Origin: Streptomyces sp. NBC_01481
Lineage (GTDB): Bacteria > Actinomycetota > Actinomycetes > Streptomycetales > Streptomycetaceae
NCBI RefSeq assembly: GCF_026339995.1
Contig: NZ_JAPEPT010000001.1
Span: 384,501 to 448,500, forward strand
Reading direction: 5' to 3'
Length of the DNA: 64,000 bases
Part shown: positions 53,778-63,278 of the stretch, in pieces
How the letters are laid out: every line of letters starts with the position of its first letter
How positions within the stretch are numbered: the first letter of the stretch is position 1
Notes under the pieces: generated by a model
Told to the model about the DNA's origin: nothing
Seen by the model: only the letters and a program-made list of their open reading frames with translations
Database searches by the model: none
Position numbers and translations under genes: made by a program

Positions 53778-54527
53778 ATGAAGCTCACCGTCGTCGGCTG
53801 CTCGGGGTCGTTCCCGTCCGCGGAATCGGCCTGTTCGAGCTACCTCGTAGAGGCCGACGGCTTCAGGCTGCTTCTCGACATGGGCAACGGTGCCCTCGGC
53901 GAGCTGCAGCGCCACATCGGTCTCTACGACCTCGATGCCGTTTTTCTCAGCCATCTCCATGCGGACCACTGCATCGACATGTGCGGATACTTCGTCGCCC
54001 GCTACTACCGCCAGGAGGGCCGCTGCGGTCCCTTGCCGGTCTACGGGCCGGAAGGCACCGAGCAGCGCCTGACCACCGCGTACGCGGACACCCCGTCGCC
54101 CACCTCCATGAGCGAGGTCTTCGACTTCCACACCCTCAAGTCCGGCAGCTTCGACATAGGCCCGTTCTCCATCCGTACGGAGCGGGTGGCCCATCCCGTC
54201 GAGGCGTACGCCATCCGCCTGGAGCACGCCGGCAAGACGCTGACGTACTCGGGCGACACCGGCGTCTGCGAGCCCCTGCACGAACTCGCCGTCGGTGCCG
54301 ATCTGTTCCTGTGCGAGGCGTCCTTCACCTACGGCAAGGAGGACATCCCGGACCTCCACCTCAACGGGCGCGAGGCCGGTGCCCACGCCCGGCGCGCGAA
54401 CGTCGGGCGGCTCGTGCTGACGCACGTCCCGCCGTGGACGGACGGCTCGCAGAACCTTGCCGACGCCCGCGCGGTCTACGACGGCCCCACCGAACTGGCC
54501 GCCCCCGGCGCGGTCTACCACGTCTGA
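53778..54527 (+). CDS. MBL-fold metallo-hydrolase (RNase Z-like)
   Basis: 249 residues. Beta-lactamase-fold zinc motif 'FLSHLHADHCIDM' (H-x-H-x-D-H), with later ligands 'RVAHPVEAYAIRLEH', 'YSGDTGVCEPL' and 'LVLTHVPPWTD'. The layout (small, 'MKLTVVGCSGSFPS' start) is like phosphodiesterase/RNase Z-type cytoplasmic MBL proteins conserved next to the nag/rph region in Streptomyces. GGAGG ten bases before ATG 53778. Exact substrate (cyclic nucleotide, RNA or other phosphodiester) unknown. Confidence 0.87.
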   Translation: MKLTVVGCSGSFPSAESACSSYLVEADGFRLLLDMGNGALGELQRHIGLYDLDAVFLSHLHADHCIDMCGYFVARYYRQEGRCGPLPVYGPEGTEQRLTTAYADTPSPTSMSEVFDFHTLKSGSFDIGPFSIRTERVAHPVEAYAIRLEHAGKTLTYSGDTGVCEPLHELAVGADLFLCEASFTYGKEDIPDLHLNGREAGAHARRANVGRLVLTHVPPWTDGSQNLADARAVYDGPTELAAPGAVYHV

Positions 54528-54538
54528 TCCCCACACAG

Positions 54539-54576
54539 CCGCAGCCCCTGCTTCCGCCGGGAAGCAGGGGCTGCGG
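54539..54576. terminator. Bidirectional terminator between the MBL gene and nagE2
   Basis: CCGCAGCCCCTGCTTCC and GGAAGCAGGGGCTGCGG, 17-bp perfect stem, loop GCCG, between convergent genes. Confidence 0.87.
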
Positions 54577-54603
54577 TCCGCATGCCCTGGGAAAGCCTGA
54601 GGC

Positions 54604-55872
<1,269 letters not shown>

Positions 55873-55955
55873 CAACTTCCTCCAAGTGGGCAAGGCGCCG
55901 CCGGGGACAGAAAACGGGGGAGGGCGGCGTCTCATGGGGAACGCGGTCAGACCCG

Positions 55956-55988
55956 CGTGGTCTACACCACTCAGTGGTGTAGACCAGT
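55956..55988 (-). promoter_or_regulatory. Two adjacent dre (DasR) sites upstream of nagE2
   Basis: AGTGGTGTAGACCAGT (55973-55988) matches the dre consensus at nearly all positions. CGTGGTCTACACCACT (55956-55971) is a second, inverted copy one base away. Together they make a perfect 14-bp inverted repeat TGGTCTACACCACT/AGTGGTGTAGACCA, so two DasR dimers could bind side by side. Confidence 0.88.
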
Positions 55989-56060
55989 TTTAGCATGTGA
56001 GTGGCGGATAAGGAACCTCCGATTTCTGTGGGCCGGGCCATAGCGCGAAATGCACGACAT

Positions 56061-56090
56061 GAGGCCCTTGGACCGTGGTCCAAGGGCCTC
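56061..56090 (-). terminator. Terminator after nagE1
   Basis: Perfect 14-bp stem GAGGCCCTTGGACC/GGTCCAAGGGCCTC with loop GT, 24 bases past the nagE1 stop. Confidence 0.87.
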
Positions 56091-56113
56091 ATGGGGTGTT
56101 ACGTGTGACGCCT

Positions 56114-57409
56114 CTACTTGATGTTCTCCCGCTCCAGCTCGTCCCCGATCTCGTCCGGCTCCCGCCCTGGTGTCTGGATATTGAACCTGGTGATCGCGAA
56201 CCGGAAGATCGCGTAATACACCACCGCGAAGCAGAGCCCGATCGGAATGATCAGCCACGGTTTGGTCGCCAGGCCCCAGTTGATGACGTAGTCGATCAGG
56301 CCGGCCGAGAAGCTGAAGCCGTCATGGACGCCGAGTCCCCAGCTCACCGCCATCGAGACACCGGTCAGCAGCGCGTGGACCGCGTACAGCAGCGGGGCGA
56401 CGAACAGGAACGAGTACTCGATCGGCTCGGTGATACCGGTGACGAACGACGTCAGGGCGACCGAGAGCATCAGGCCGCCGATCTCCTTGCGGCGGTGCGG
56501 CTTGGCGCAGTGGGTGATGGCCAGCGCGGCGGCGGGGAGCGCGAACATCATGATCGGGAAGAAGCCCGTGGTGAACTGGCCCGCGTTCGGGTCGCCCGCC
56601 AGGAACATGGTGATGTCGCCGTGCACGACCGTGCCGTCCGGCGTGGTGTAGCTGCCGAACTGGAAGAAGATCGGCACGTTCAGGAACTGGTGCAGGCCGA
56701 TCACCAGCAGCGCCCGGTTCGTGAGGCCGAAGAGGCCCGAACCCCAGGCGCCCAGACCCACCAGCCAGTCGCTGAAATTCTCGAGAGCGTCGCCAAGGGG
56801 TGGCCAGGCCCACAGGGAGAGGGCCGCGACCCCGATCGCGACGAAGGACATGATGATCGGGACGAGCCGTCGGCCGTTGAAGAAGCCGAGCCAGTCCACG
56901 AGCTTGGTGCGGTGGTAGCGCTGCCAGAAGTAGGCGGTCAGCAGGCCGATGACGATGCCGCCGAAGACGCCCGGGTTCTGGTACGTGAATTCCGCGACCG
57001 ATCCGTCGGGGGCCTGGCAGCCGGTGGCCGCCGCCTTGGCTCCCTCCACGCAGTCCTCGGGGAACTGGAGCAGGACGTTGTAGTAGACGAGGAAGCCGAC
57101 CACGGCCGCGAGAGCGGTAGAGCCGTCGGACTTCTTGGCCATGCCGATCGCGACGCCGACGCAGAACAGCAGCGGCAGACCGAGGTCGCCGTCCAGCAGC
57201 GCGCCGCCCGCGCCCGCCATCACCTTGGCGACGTTGTCCCAGCCGAGTCCGTCCGCGCCGAACACATCGGGCTGGCCGAGGCGGTTGAGGATGCCGGCGG
57301 CGGGGAGGACGGCGATGGGCAGCTGGAGGCTGCGGCCCATCTTCTGCAGCCCTTGGAAGGCGCCGCTCCACCACTTCTTCTGCGGCGCGGCGACGCTGTC
57401 GGAGCTCAT
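56114..57409 (-). CDS. nagE1: GlcNAc PTS EIIC permease, second paralogue
   Basis: 431 residues, clearly paralogous to nagE2 ('MGRSLQLPIAVLPAAGILNRLGQPDVFG', 'KKSDGSTALAAVVGFLVYYNVLL', 'TGFFPIMMFALPAAALAITHCAKPHRRKEIGG', 'FVTGITEPIEYSFLF'). It has a distinctive insert with two Cys ('FPEDCVEGAKAAATGCQAPDG') that would face outside and could form a disulfide. GGGAGGACGCCG precedes the ATG at 57409. Divergent from nagF over a 243-bp region containing one dre site. Confidence 0.9.
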   Translation of the reverse strand: MSSDSVAAPQKKWWSGAFQGLQKMGRSLQLPIAVLPAAGILNRLGQPDVFGADGLGWDNVAKVMAGAGGALLDGDLGLPLLFCVGVAIGMAKKSDGSTALAAVVGFLVYYNVLLQFPEDCVEGAKAAATGCQAPDGSVAEFTYQNPGVFGGIVIGLLTAYFWQRYHRTKLVDWLGFFNGRRLVPIIMSFVAIGVAALSLWAWPPLGDALENFSDWLVGLGAWGSGLFGLTNRALLVIGLHQFLNVPIFFQFGSYTTPDGTVVHGDITMFLAGDPNAGQFTTGFFPIMMFALPAAALAITHCAKPHRRKEIGGLMLSVALTSFVTGITEPIEYSFLFVAPLLYAVHALLTGVSMAVSWGLGVHDGFSFSAGLIDYVINWGLATKPWLIIPIGLCFAVVYYAIFRFAITRFNIQTPGREPDEIGDELERENIK

Positions 57410-57452
57410 CGGCGTCCTCCCGGAACATGCCGTGGTTTGGCAGGTGTTGCAG

Positions 57453-57468
57453 ACTGGTGTAGACCAGT
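57453..57468. promoter_or_regulatory. dre (DasR) site between nagE1 and nagF
   Basis: ACTGGTGTAGACCAGT, almost a perfect palindrome and a close match to dre. It lies 44 bp before nagE1 and ~185 bp before nagF and could control both. Confidence 0.88.
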
Positions 57469-57652
57469 CGCGGTACGGTCCCCGCGCCCGGTCGCGGGAC
57501 AGACACCGGTGATCGTCATCATTCGGTACGAGGCGGTTACCCGCCCGCGAAGGTGGGCCAACCGTGCGTTACCGTGACGAAGCGGACCAACGGTGGGCCG
57601 AGGCAGCGCTGAGCGCCCCGTACGGGCGCTCTTGATACGCAGGGAGAAAGAC

Positions 57653-57886
57653 ATGGCCAGCAAGGCTGAGAAGATCGTCGCCGGGCTCGGCGGAATCGAC
57701 AACATCGAGGAGATCGAGGGCTGCATCACCCGCCTCCGCACCGAAGTCGTCGACCCGAGCAAGGTCGACGAAGCCGCCCTGAAGGCCGCCGGCGCGCACG
57801 GTGTCGTGAAGATGGGCACCGCGATCCAGGTCGTCATCGGCACCGACGCCGACCCGATCGCCGCGGACATCGAAGACATGATGTAG
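57653..57886 (+). CDS. nagF: GlcNAc PTS EIIB component
   Basis: 77-residue phosphocarrier that passes phosphate from EIIA to the incoming sugar. Phosphorylated C24 in 'EIEGCITRLRTEVVDPSKV', and 'HGVVKMGTAIQVVIGTDADPIAADI' completes the glucose-family EIIB fold. GGGAGAAAG before ATG 57653. Streptomyces keeps EIIB as a separate protein shared by NagE1/NagE2. Divergent from nagE1. Confidence 0.93.
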   Translation: MASKAEKIVAGLGGIDNIEEIEGCITRLRTEVVDPSKVDEAALKAAGAHGVVKMGTAIQVVIGTDADPIAADIEDMM

Positions 57887-57976
57887 CGCACTCCCACCCG
57901 GGACTCCGTCCCCGACCCCCGCCGGTCCCTGAGGGGCGGAGTCCCCACCCGAGTTCAGGCCGCTAGGCTCGACGCC

Positions 57977-58714
<738 letters not shown>

Positions 58715-58806
58715 AGAAGCAACCAAGTACGCCCCACCGGGCGTCATCAGAACTACGGGCGCACGGGCCGAACCGTGCGCCCGTCCGTATCCGGGAGGAC
58801 CGTTCC

Positions 58807-59190
58807 ATGCCTGCGCGCCGCCGTATAGCAATCACGCTCGCCACAGCCGCACTGCTCGTACCGATCACGGTCGGCTGCAGCGCCATCGACAAGGCACTCG
58901 ACTGCGTCGAGACCGCCGACGCCATCGCCACCAGCGTCGACAAGCTCCAGCAGGCGGTCTCGACCGCAGCCGACGACCCGACGCAGGCCAAGGAAGCGCT
59001 CGACGACATCGACCGGGAACTGAAGAACCTCAGCGACAAGACCGACAACGCCGACCTGAGCAAGGCCGTCGACAATCTCAACGCAGGCGTCGACAACGTC
59101 CGCAAGTCGATCGAGAACGGCGACAGCACCCCCGACATCAAGCCCATCACCGACGCGGCGGGCGAGATCGGCAAGGTCTGCACATCCTGA
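58807..59190 (+). CDS. Small lipoprotein, helical
   Basis: 127 residues. Lipoprotein signal with Cys in 'LLVPITVGCSAIDKAL'. The mature part is two long amphipathic helices ('SVDKLQQAVSTAADDPTQAKEALDDIDRELKNLSDKTDNADLSKAVDNLNAGVDNVRKSIENG'), likely a coiled coil, ending 'EIGKVC'; together with an earlier 'DCVET' Cys it could form a disulfide. GGGAGGA precedes ATG 58807. Sits between rph and rdgB. Function unknown. Confidence 0.82.
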   Translation: MPARRRIAITLATAALLVPITVGCSAIDKALDCVETADAIATSVDKLQQAVSTAADDPTQAKEALDDIDRELKNLSDKTDNADLSKAVDNLNAGVDNVRKSIENGDSTPDIKPITDAAGEIGKVCTS

Positions 59191-59222
59191 TAAAGGGTCC
59201 CCGAGCCCGGATAATCAGGAGC

Positions 59223-59825
59223 ATGACCCGACTGATCCTCGCCACTCGCAACACCGGGAAAATCACCGAACTGAAGGCCGTCCTCGCCGACGCGGGCCTC
59301 ACCCACGAACTCGTCGGCGCGGATGCCTATCCCGACATTCCCGACGTCAAGGAAACCGGCGTCACCTTCGTCGAGAACGCGCTGCTCAAGGCGCACACCC
59401 TCGCCCAGGCCACCGGCTTTGCGGCCGTCGCCGACGACTCCGGCCTCTGCGTCGACGTCCTCGGCGGCGCGCCCGGCATCTTCTCCGCCCGCTGGGCCGG
59501 CCGCCACGGCGACGACCGGGCAAATCTCACCCTGCTCCTGGACCAGCTCTCCGACATCGACGAACTCCACCGCGGCGCCCACTTCGCCTGCGCGGCGGCG
59601 CTCGCCCTGCCCGACGGTACGGAACGCGTCGTCGAGGGCCGCCTGCGCGGCACCCTGCGCTACGCCCCCGAGGGCTCGGGCGGCTTCGGCTACGACCCGA
59701 TCCTGCAGCCGGAGGGCGACACGCGCACCTGCGCCGAACTGACCCCTGAGGAGAAGAACGCGATCAGCCACAGGGGACAGGCGTTTCGGGCGCTGGTGCC
59801 GGTGGTGCGTGAACTCCTGGGCTGA
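59223..59825 (+). CDS. rdgB: XTP/dITP pyrophosphatase (RdgB/HAM1)
   Basis: Removes non-canonical purine triphosphates before they enter DNA or RNA. 'RLILATRNTGKITELKAVL' is the nucleotide-binding start. 'GVTFVENALLKAHTLAQATGFAAVADDSGLCVDVLGGAPGIFSARWAG' carries the catalytic/metal residues, and 'GSGGFGYDPIL' and 'NAISHRGQAFRAL' end it. 200 residues, standard. Terminator immediately after. Confidence 0.95.
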   Translation: MTRLILATRNTGKITELKAVLADAGLTHELVGADAYPDIPDVKETGVTFVENALLKAHTLAQATGFAAVADDSGLCVDVLGGAPGIFSARWAGRHGDDRANLTLLLDQLSDIDELHRGAHFACAAALALPDGTERVVEGRLRGTLRYAPEGSGGFGYDPILQPEGDTRTCAELTPEEKNAISHRGQAFRALVPVVRELLG

Positions 59826-59836
59826 CCCATGAAGAA

Positions 59837-59865
59837 GGGCCGTTCCGCATGCTGCGGAACGGCCC
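59837..59865 (+). terminator. Terminator after rdgB
   Basis: GGGCCGTTCCGCA/TGCGGAACGGCCC, 13-bp perfect stem with loop TGC, ending in TCTG. Confidence 0.85.
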
Positions 59866-59876
59866 CTCTGTTCATG

Positions 59877-59960
59877 TGCGGCCGGTGGGACTCGAACCCA
59901 CATGGGATTTCTCCCACGACATCCTAAGTGTCGCGCTTATACCAATTCAGCAACGGCCGC
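59877..59960 (-). tRNA. tRNA-Leu (UAG)
   Basis: Minus strand: acceptor GCGGCCG pairs with CGGCCGC, discriminator A. Anticodon loop CTTAGGA between CGACA and TGTCG gives anticodon UAG (TAG in DNA). A long variable arm TGGGA-GAAA-TCCCA identifies a class II tRNA, and the T loop is TTCGAGT. CCA not encoded. The two HNH endonuclease genes lie just upstream of its 5' end. Confidence 0.95.
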
Positions 59961-60013
59961 CAGCCGCCAGTCATGGTACCGGTTCGGCGGCTCGGACGGC
60001 GTCTGGGTTTCCG

Positions 60014-60691
60014 CTACGCAGCTGGCCGGCTTGCCTTTCGACGCCTGCCGCCGCGACACCAGGTGCTGGTGATGGCGTGGCAGTTGGGGCAGAGGAGCCG
60101 AAGGTTCTCGGCCCGGTCGTCGCTCCAGTCGCCGTTTATGTGGTCGACTTCCAGGGTCATGGGCCTCCCGTTCCATTCGGGGCCGGTCCCGCACTCCGCG
60201 CATTCCTCGGCGACGCCGATCTCTCGCAGAGCTCGGCGAAGCGTCACCGTTCGCGTCCGGTGCCTGCCGCTGCGCTTCACCAGGACATCTTCGGCTCGCT
60301 TCGTGGGCGCCGAGCCTGGCTTCCCACGCCGATGCGCCTGCCCGAGGAAGTGCGCAGTCGTGAGTCCTTCCTCGGTGACCCACTGGCGCAACATCTGGCG
60401 CTGGCGCCCGTTGTCGGGTCGGCCGAGGTGGCGAAGGGTATCGGCAATGGACCGGGATTCCGCCACCGCTGTGCACAGCTCGTCCCGTTCGGGTCGCGTC
60501 CGAGTGGTGCCGTTGCCGCAGTGGCGGAAATGCGAGATGTCAATGCCGAATTGAGCGAAGCGCCGCTTCAGGTATCGGTGCAGGTGGCCGTAAGGGCGGG
60601 TGCCGAAGAAGGTAATGACCTCGTCGATCGTCGAGCAGTGCTCGGCGGCTTGGGTCAGCCGCTCGCGGGTGTAACGGATGTCACTGCTCAC
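60014..60691 (-). CDS. HNH endonuclease (downstream copy of a tandem pair)
   Basis: 225 residues. Two N-terminal helical modules ('RYTRERLTQAAEHCSTIDEVITFFGTRPYGHLHRYLKRRFAQFGIDISHF' and a second ending 'GLTTAHFLG') resemble each other and end in 'S/T-x-HF'. The C-terminal HNH nuclease has a zinc pair 'CAECGTGP', the core 'LEVDHINGDWSDDRAENLRLLCPNCHAIT' and a basic tail. GTG 60691 overlaps the stop of the first copy (GTGA), so the two are co-translated. Tandem paralogous HNH proteins beside a tRNA suggest a mobile or defence function; the target is unknown. Confidence 0.85.
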   Translation of the reverse strand: MSSDIRYTRERLTQAAEHCSTIDEVITFFGTRPYGHLHRYLKRRFAQFGIDISHFRHCGNGTTRTRPERDELCTAVAESRSIADTLRHLGRPDNGRQRQMLRQWVTEEGLTTAHFLGQAHRRGKPGSAPTKRAEDVLVKRSGRHRTRTVTLRRALREIGVAEECAECGTGPEWNGRPMTLEVDHINGDWSDDRAENLRLLCPNCHAITSTWCRGGRRRKASRPAA

Positions 60692-61341
60692 GACGCTGCC
60701 ACATCGATTCGCCCTTTGCCGCGACCGCGGTAAGTGTCCGTTGTGGAGTGGCAGTTCGGACAGAGCAGGCGCAGGTTCTCGATTCGGTTGTTGCGCCAAT
60801 TCCCATCGATGTGGTCGACCTCGAGCGGAAGTGGATTGCCACGCCACACAGGTTCGGTGCCGCATAAGTCGCAGCACTCGCTGACACCCAGTGCGGTCAT
60901 GGCGCGCTTGAGGCGCTCACTCGGGATGCGTCGGGCTTCCTGAGAGGTCTGCTCGACGAGCAGCGCCCTTGGTGTCCGTCGGCTTCTGGTCTCCCCGCGT
61001 CTGGACGGTGCCCTGAAGTGCGAGGTGTCGATGCCGTACGTCTTGATCCGCCGACTGATGTTGGTGTGGTGGCCGCCCACCACGTCGAGTCCGAGGCGGC
61101 GGAGCACCTCACACACGCTTGCCGATGCGGCAACTACGGGCTCAAGGACTTCCTTGGTCCAGCGGGCGCCCTCGCGCTCGAAGTGCGAGGTCGCTATGCC
61201 CATCCGCTTCATGCGCTCGAGGATGTATCGCCGTGTGGAACTCTTCGGGTCTACGCCGAGCTTTCTCAGCGCCTCGGACAGTGTCCGCGACGATTCCGCC
61301 GCCGCAGCGAGCCGTTCCCTGGTGTACGGGCTTACCGGCAT
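60688..61341 (-). CDS. HNH endonuclease (upstream copy of a tandem pair)
   Basis: 217 residues with the same architecture as its neighbour: two N-terminal modules ('YTRERLAAAAESSRTLSEALRKLGVDPKSSTRRYILERMKRMGIATSHFE' and 'SASVCEVLRRLGLDVVGGHHTNISRRIKTYGIDTSHF'), a basic linker, then the HNH domain with 'CDLCGTEP' and 'LEVDHIDGNWRNNRIENLRLLCPNCHSTTDTY'. ATG 61341 is five bases after GGAGG; the first ATG (61344) is too close to it. The modules are probably DNA-reading helical repeats and the HNH domain a nickase or double-strand nuclease. Codon usage appears less extreme than neighbours. Confidence 0.85.
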   Translation of the reverse strand: MPVSPYTRERLAAAAESSRTLSEALRKLGVDPKSSTRRYILERMKRMGIATSHFEREGARWTKEVLEPVVAASASVCEVLRRLGLDVVGGHHTNISRRIKTYGIDTSHFRAPSRRGETRSRRTPRALLVEQTSQEARRIPSERLKRAMTALGVSECCDLCGTEPVWRGNPLPLEVDHIDGNWRNNRIENLRLLCPNCHSTTDTYRGRGKGRIDVAAS

Positions 61342-61422
61342 CATTGCCTCCGTATCCGGCCGCGTGTTCACGGCCTCGCACTGAGTAACGAACCGTTTAT
61401 CGGATGGTCACGTCCGAAATGC

Positions 61423-61459
61423 GGAACGGCTCGCACCGCCAATCGATGCGAGCCGTTCC
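61423..61459 (-). terminator. Terminator after bcp
   Basis: GGAACGGCTCGCA/TGCGAGCCGTTCC, 13-bp perfect stem with an 11-base loop, 15 bp past the bcp stop (minus strand). Confidence 0.82.
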
Positions 61460-61473
61460 AGGAAGCGGGAGGC

Positions 61474-61941
61474 CTAGATCCCCAGGTCCTTGATGATCTT
61501 GGCGACATGGCCGGTCGCCTTGACGTTGTACAGGGCGCGCTCGACCTTGCCCTCCTCGTCGACGATCACCGTCGATCGGATGACACCGGTCACCGTCTTG
61601 CCGTACAGCTTCTTCTCGCCGAAGGCGCCGTACGCCTTCAGCGTCTCCTTGGAGGGGTCGCCGACCAGCGTGACCTTCAGGGACTCCTTCTCACGGAACT
61701 TCGCCAGCTTCTCCGGCTTGTCCGGGGACACACCGATCACGTCGTAGCCCGCGCCCGCCAGCAGCTCCAGGTTGTCCGTGAAATCGCAGGCCTGCTTGGT
61801 GCAGCCGGGGGTCAGGGCGGCCGGGTAGAAGTAGACGATGACCTTGCGGCCCTTGTGGTCCGCGAGCGAGACCTCGTTGCCGTCCGCGTCGGGCAGCGTG
61901 AAGTCGGGGGCGGTGTCGCCGGGCTGGAGTCGCTCGCTCAT
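61474..61941 (-). CDS. bcp: Thioredoxin-dependent peroxiredoxin (Bcp)
   Basis: 155 residues, reduces peroxides. Peroxidatic C47 in 'TPGCTKQACDF' with the resolving C52 five residues later, the typical BCP/PrxQ spacing. 'RLQPGDTAPDFTLPDADGNEVSL' is the family start and 'TGVIRSTVIVDEEGKVERAL' a late signature. ATG 61941 with GAGGAG upstream on that strand. Cytoplasmic antioxidant enzyme. Confidence 0.94.
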   Translation of the reverse strand: MSERLQPGDTAPDFTLPDADGNEVSLADHKGRKVIVYFYPAALTPGCTKQACDFTDNLELLAGAGYDVIGVSPDKPEKLAKFREKESLKVTLVGDPSKETLKAYGAFGEKKLYGKTVTGVIRSTVIVDEEGKVERALYNVKATGHVAKIIKDLGI

Positions 61942-62081
61942 GGTTCTCCTCGAAAGACGTGCTGGGGGTGAGGTGAGGGTGTACGCCGTCGAGCGTAATA
62001 GGGGTGCCGTGGGGTGCGGGAGCGGCCGAGCTGACAGACTGTCGATGACGGACCAACGGAAACGACGACGGAGGCAGCGCG

Positions 62082-62402
62082 GTGTCGGATGCCAGGACCC
62101 CTGCGCAGATCGAGACGGACATCGTCCGCAGGCGCGAGCAGCTCGCGGAGATGCTCGACGAGATCGGCGTGCGGGTGCACCCGAAGACGGTCATCGGCGA
62201 TGCCAGGGCCAGGGTTGCATCGACCGTGGACCAGACGGCGGGCCGCGCCGTCGTCGCGGTGAACCGTACGGTGTCCGACATCAAGGCGCAGTTCGTCAAC
62301 GAGGATGGGGCCCCGCGGCTGGAGCGCCTGGTGCCGGTGGCACTGGTGGCTGTGGGAATCGTGGGGCTGCTCGCGGTGTCGGCGAGAAGGCGGCGGCGGT
62401 GA
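62082..62402 (+). CDS. DUF3618 membrane protein
   Basis: 106 residues. 'ARTPAQIETDIVRRREQLAEMLDEIGVRVHPKTVIGDARARVASTVD' is the DUF3618 helix pair, and a single C-terminal membrane helix 'VPVALVAVGIVGLLAVSARRRRR' ends in an Arg anchor. GTG start. Actinobacterial family without known function, possibly envelope-associated. Confidence 0.88.
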   Translation: MSDARTPAQIETDIVRRREQLAEMLDEIGVRVHPKTVIGDARARVASTVDQTAGRAVVAVNRTVSDIKAQFVNEDGAPRLERLVPVALVAVGIVGLLAVSARRRRR

Positions 62403-62445
62403 CCCTCGGGCGTACGGAACGCTCGCGGGCAGGTAGGTTCGACTC

Positions 62446-62802
62446 GTGAGCGCCAACAGCCATGACCCCAGCACCACCCATGACAAGCTGCCGATCCGGA
62501 TGCTGCACGATCGCGTGCTGGTCAGGACCGACATTCCGGAGGGGGAGCGGCGTTCGAGCGGCGGCATCGTCATTCCGGCGACCGCGGCGGTCGGGCGGCG
62601 CCTGGCCTGGGCCGGGGTGGTCGCCGTCGGGCAGAACGTCCGCACCGTGGAGCCGGGCGACCGGGTGCTGTACGACCCCGAGGACCGCGCCGAGGTCGAG
62701 GTGCGGGGCGTCGCGTACGTGCTGATGCGCGAGCGCGATCTGCACGCCGTCGCCGCGGACCGTTTCCAGGGCTCCGAGGACTCCACCGGGCTGTATCTCT
62801 AA
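62446..62802 (+). CDS. GroES-like co-chaperonin domain protein
   Basis: 118 residues of the Cpn10 fold: 'LPIRMLHDRVLVRTDIPEGERRSSGGIVIPATAA', then 'GVVAVGQNVRTVEPGDRVLYDPEDRAEVEVRGVAYVLMRERDLHAVAAD'. The mobile-loop region is close to that of GroES, but the sequence is divergent and lacks a neighbouring groEL, so this is the stand-alone actinobacterial variant. GTG start. Probable partner unknown. A terminator follows. Confidence 0.85.
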   Translation: MSANSHDPSTTHDKLPIRMLHDRVLVRTDIPEGERRSSGGIVIPATAAVGRRLAWAGVVAVGQNVRTVEPGDRVLYDPEDRAEVEVRGVAYVLMRERDLHAVAADRFQGSEDSTGLYL

Positions 62803-62825
62803 GCGGCGTCTGTACCTGCAGCGAC

Positions 62826-62851
62826 GGGCTGGTGGCACAGGTCACCAGCCC
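62826..62851 (+). terminator. Terminator after the GroES-like gene
   Basis: GGGCTGGTG/CACCAGCCC perfect 9-bp stem with an 8-base loop and a T-rich CTTCTGTCTG tail. Confidence 0.7.
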
Positions 62852-62880
62852 TTCTGTCTGCCCTTTGCTACCGTGGAAGC

Positions 62881-62923
62881 ACCCGACGAGACGCGCCGTA
62901 CCGGGTTGCCGCAAAGACGACGC
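62881..62923 (+). promoter_or_regulatory. Guanidine-III (ykkC-III) riboswitch
   Basis: ACCCG-ACGAG-AC-GCGCCGTAC-CGGGT followed by ...AAAGACGACGC. This fits the guanidine-III consensus I know (CCGGACGAG...GCGCCGUACC...ACGGCGC): P1 ACCCG/CGGGT, conserved ACGAG, and the pseudoknot GCGCCGT with ACGACGC (one A-C mismatch). It sits 35 bp before the start of an SMR exporter and ends near its ribosome binding site, as expected for translational control by free guanidine. Confidence 0.82.
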
Positions 62924-62957
62924 ACCGCCCGAAGTTCCGCGTCTCGGAGGTGCCGTC

Positions 62958-63278
62958 ATGGCCTGGGTTCTGCTTGTTGTCGCCGGTCTGCTCGAGGTCG
63001 GCTGGTCGATCGGAATGAAGTTCACCGAGGGGTTCACCCGGCTGTGGCCGAGCGTGTTCACCGGTCTCGGGATCGTCGTCAGCATGATGCTGCTGTCGCA
63101 CGCCGCCAGGAGCCTGCCGATCGGCACGGCGTACGGCGTCTGGGTCGGCATCGGTGCGGCCGGTGCCGCCGTGGTCGGCATGGTCGCGCTGAACGAGCCC
63201 GCGACCGCGGCCCGGATCTTCTTCGTCTGTCTGCTGCTGGTCGCGGTGGTCGGCCTCAAGGCGACCTCGGGTCACTGA
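62958..63278 (+). CDS. gdx: SMR-family guanidinium exporter (Gdx/SugE type)
   Basis: 106 residues, four membrane helices, functions as an antiparallel dimer. Proton/substrate Glu E13 in 'VVAGLLEVGWSIGMKFTEGFTRL'. 'GTAYGVWVGIGAAGAAVVGMVALNEPATAARIF' is the Gdx-type signature, more like SugE than EmrE. The guanidine-III riboswitch upstream makes guanidinium the likely substrate. GGAGG before ATG 62958. Its end overlaps the convergent PBP gene by 7 bp. Confidence 0.87.
   Translation: MAWVLLVVAGLLEVGWSIGMKFTEGFTRLWPSVFTGLGIVVSMMLLSHAARSLPIGTAYGVWVGIGAAGAAVVGMVALNEPATAARIFFVCLLLVAVVGLKATSGH

Noticed and set aside
59877..61341. Integrated phage or plasmid at tRNA-Leu
   Set aside because: No integrase, excisionase or direct repeat of the tRNA 3' end was found, and the HNH genes lie on the tRNA's 5' side; only a possible insertion of the HNH pair is suggested.
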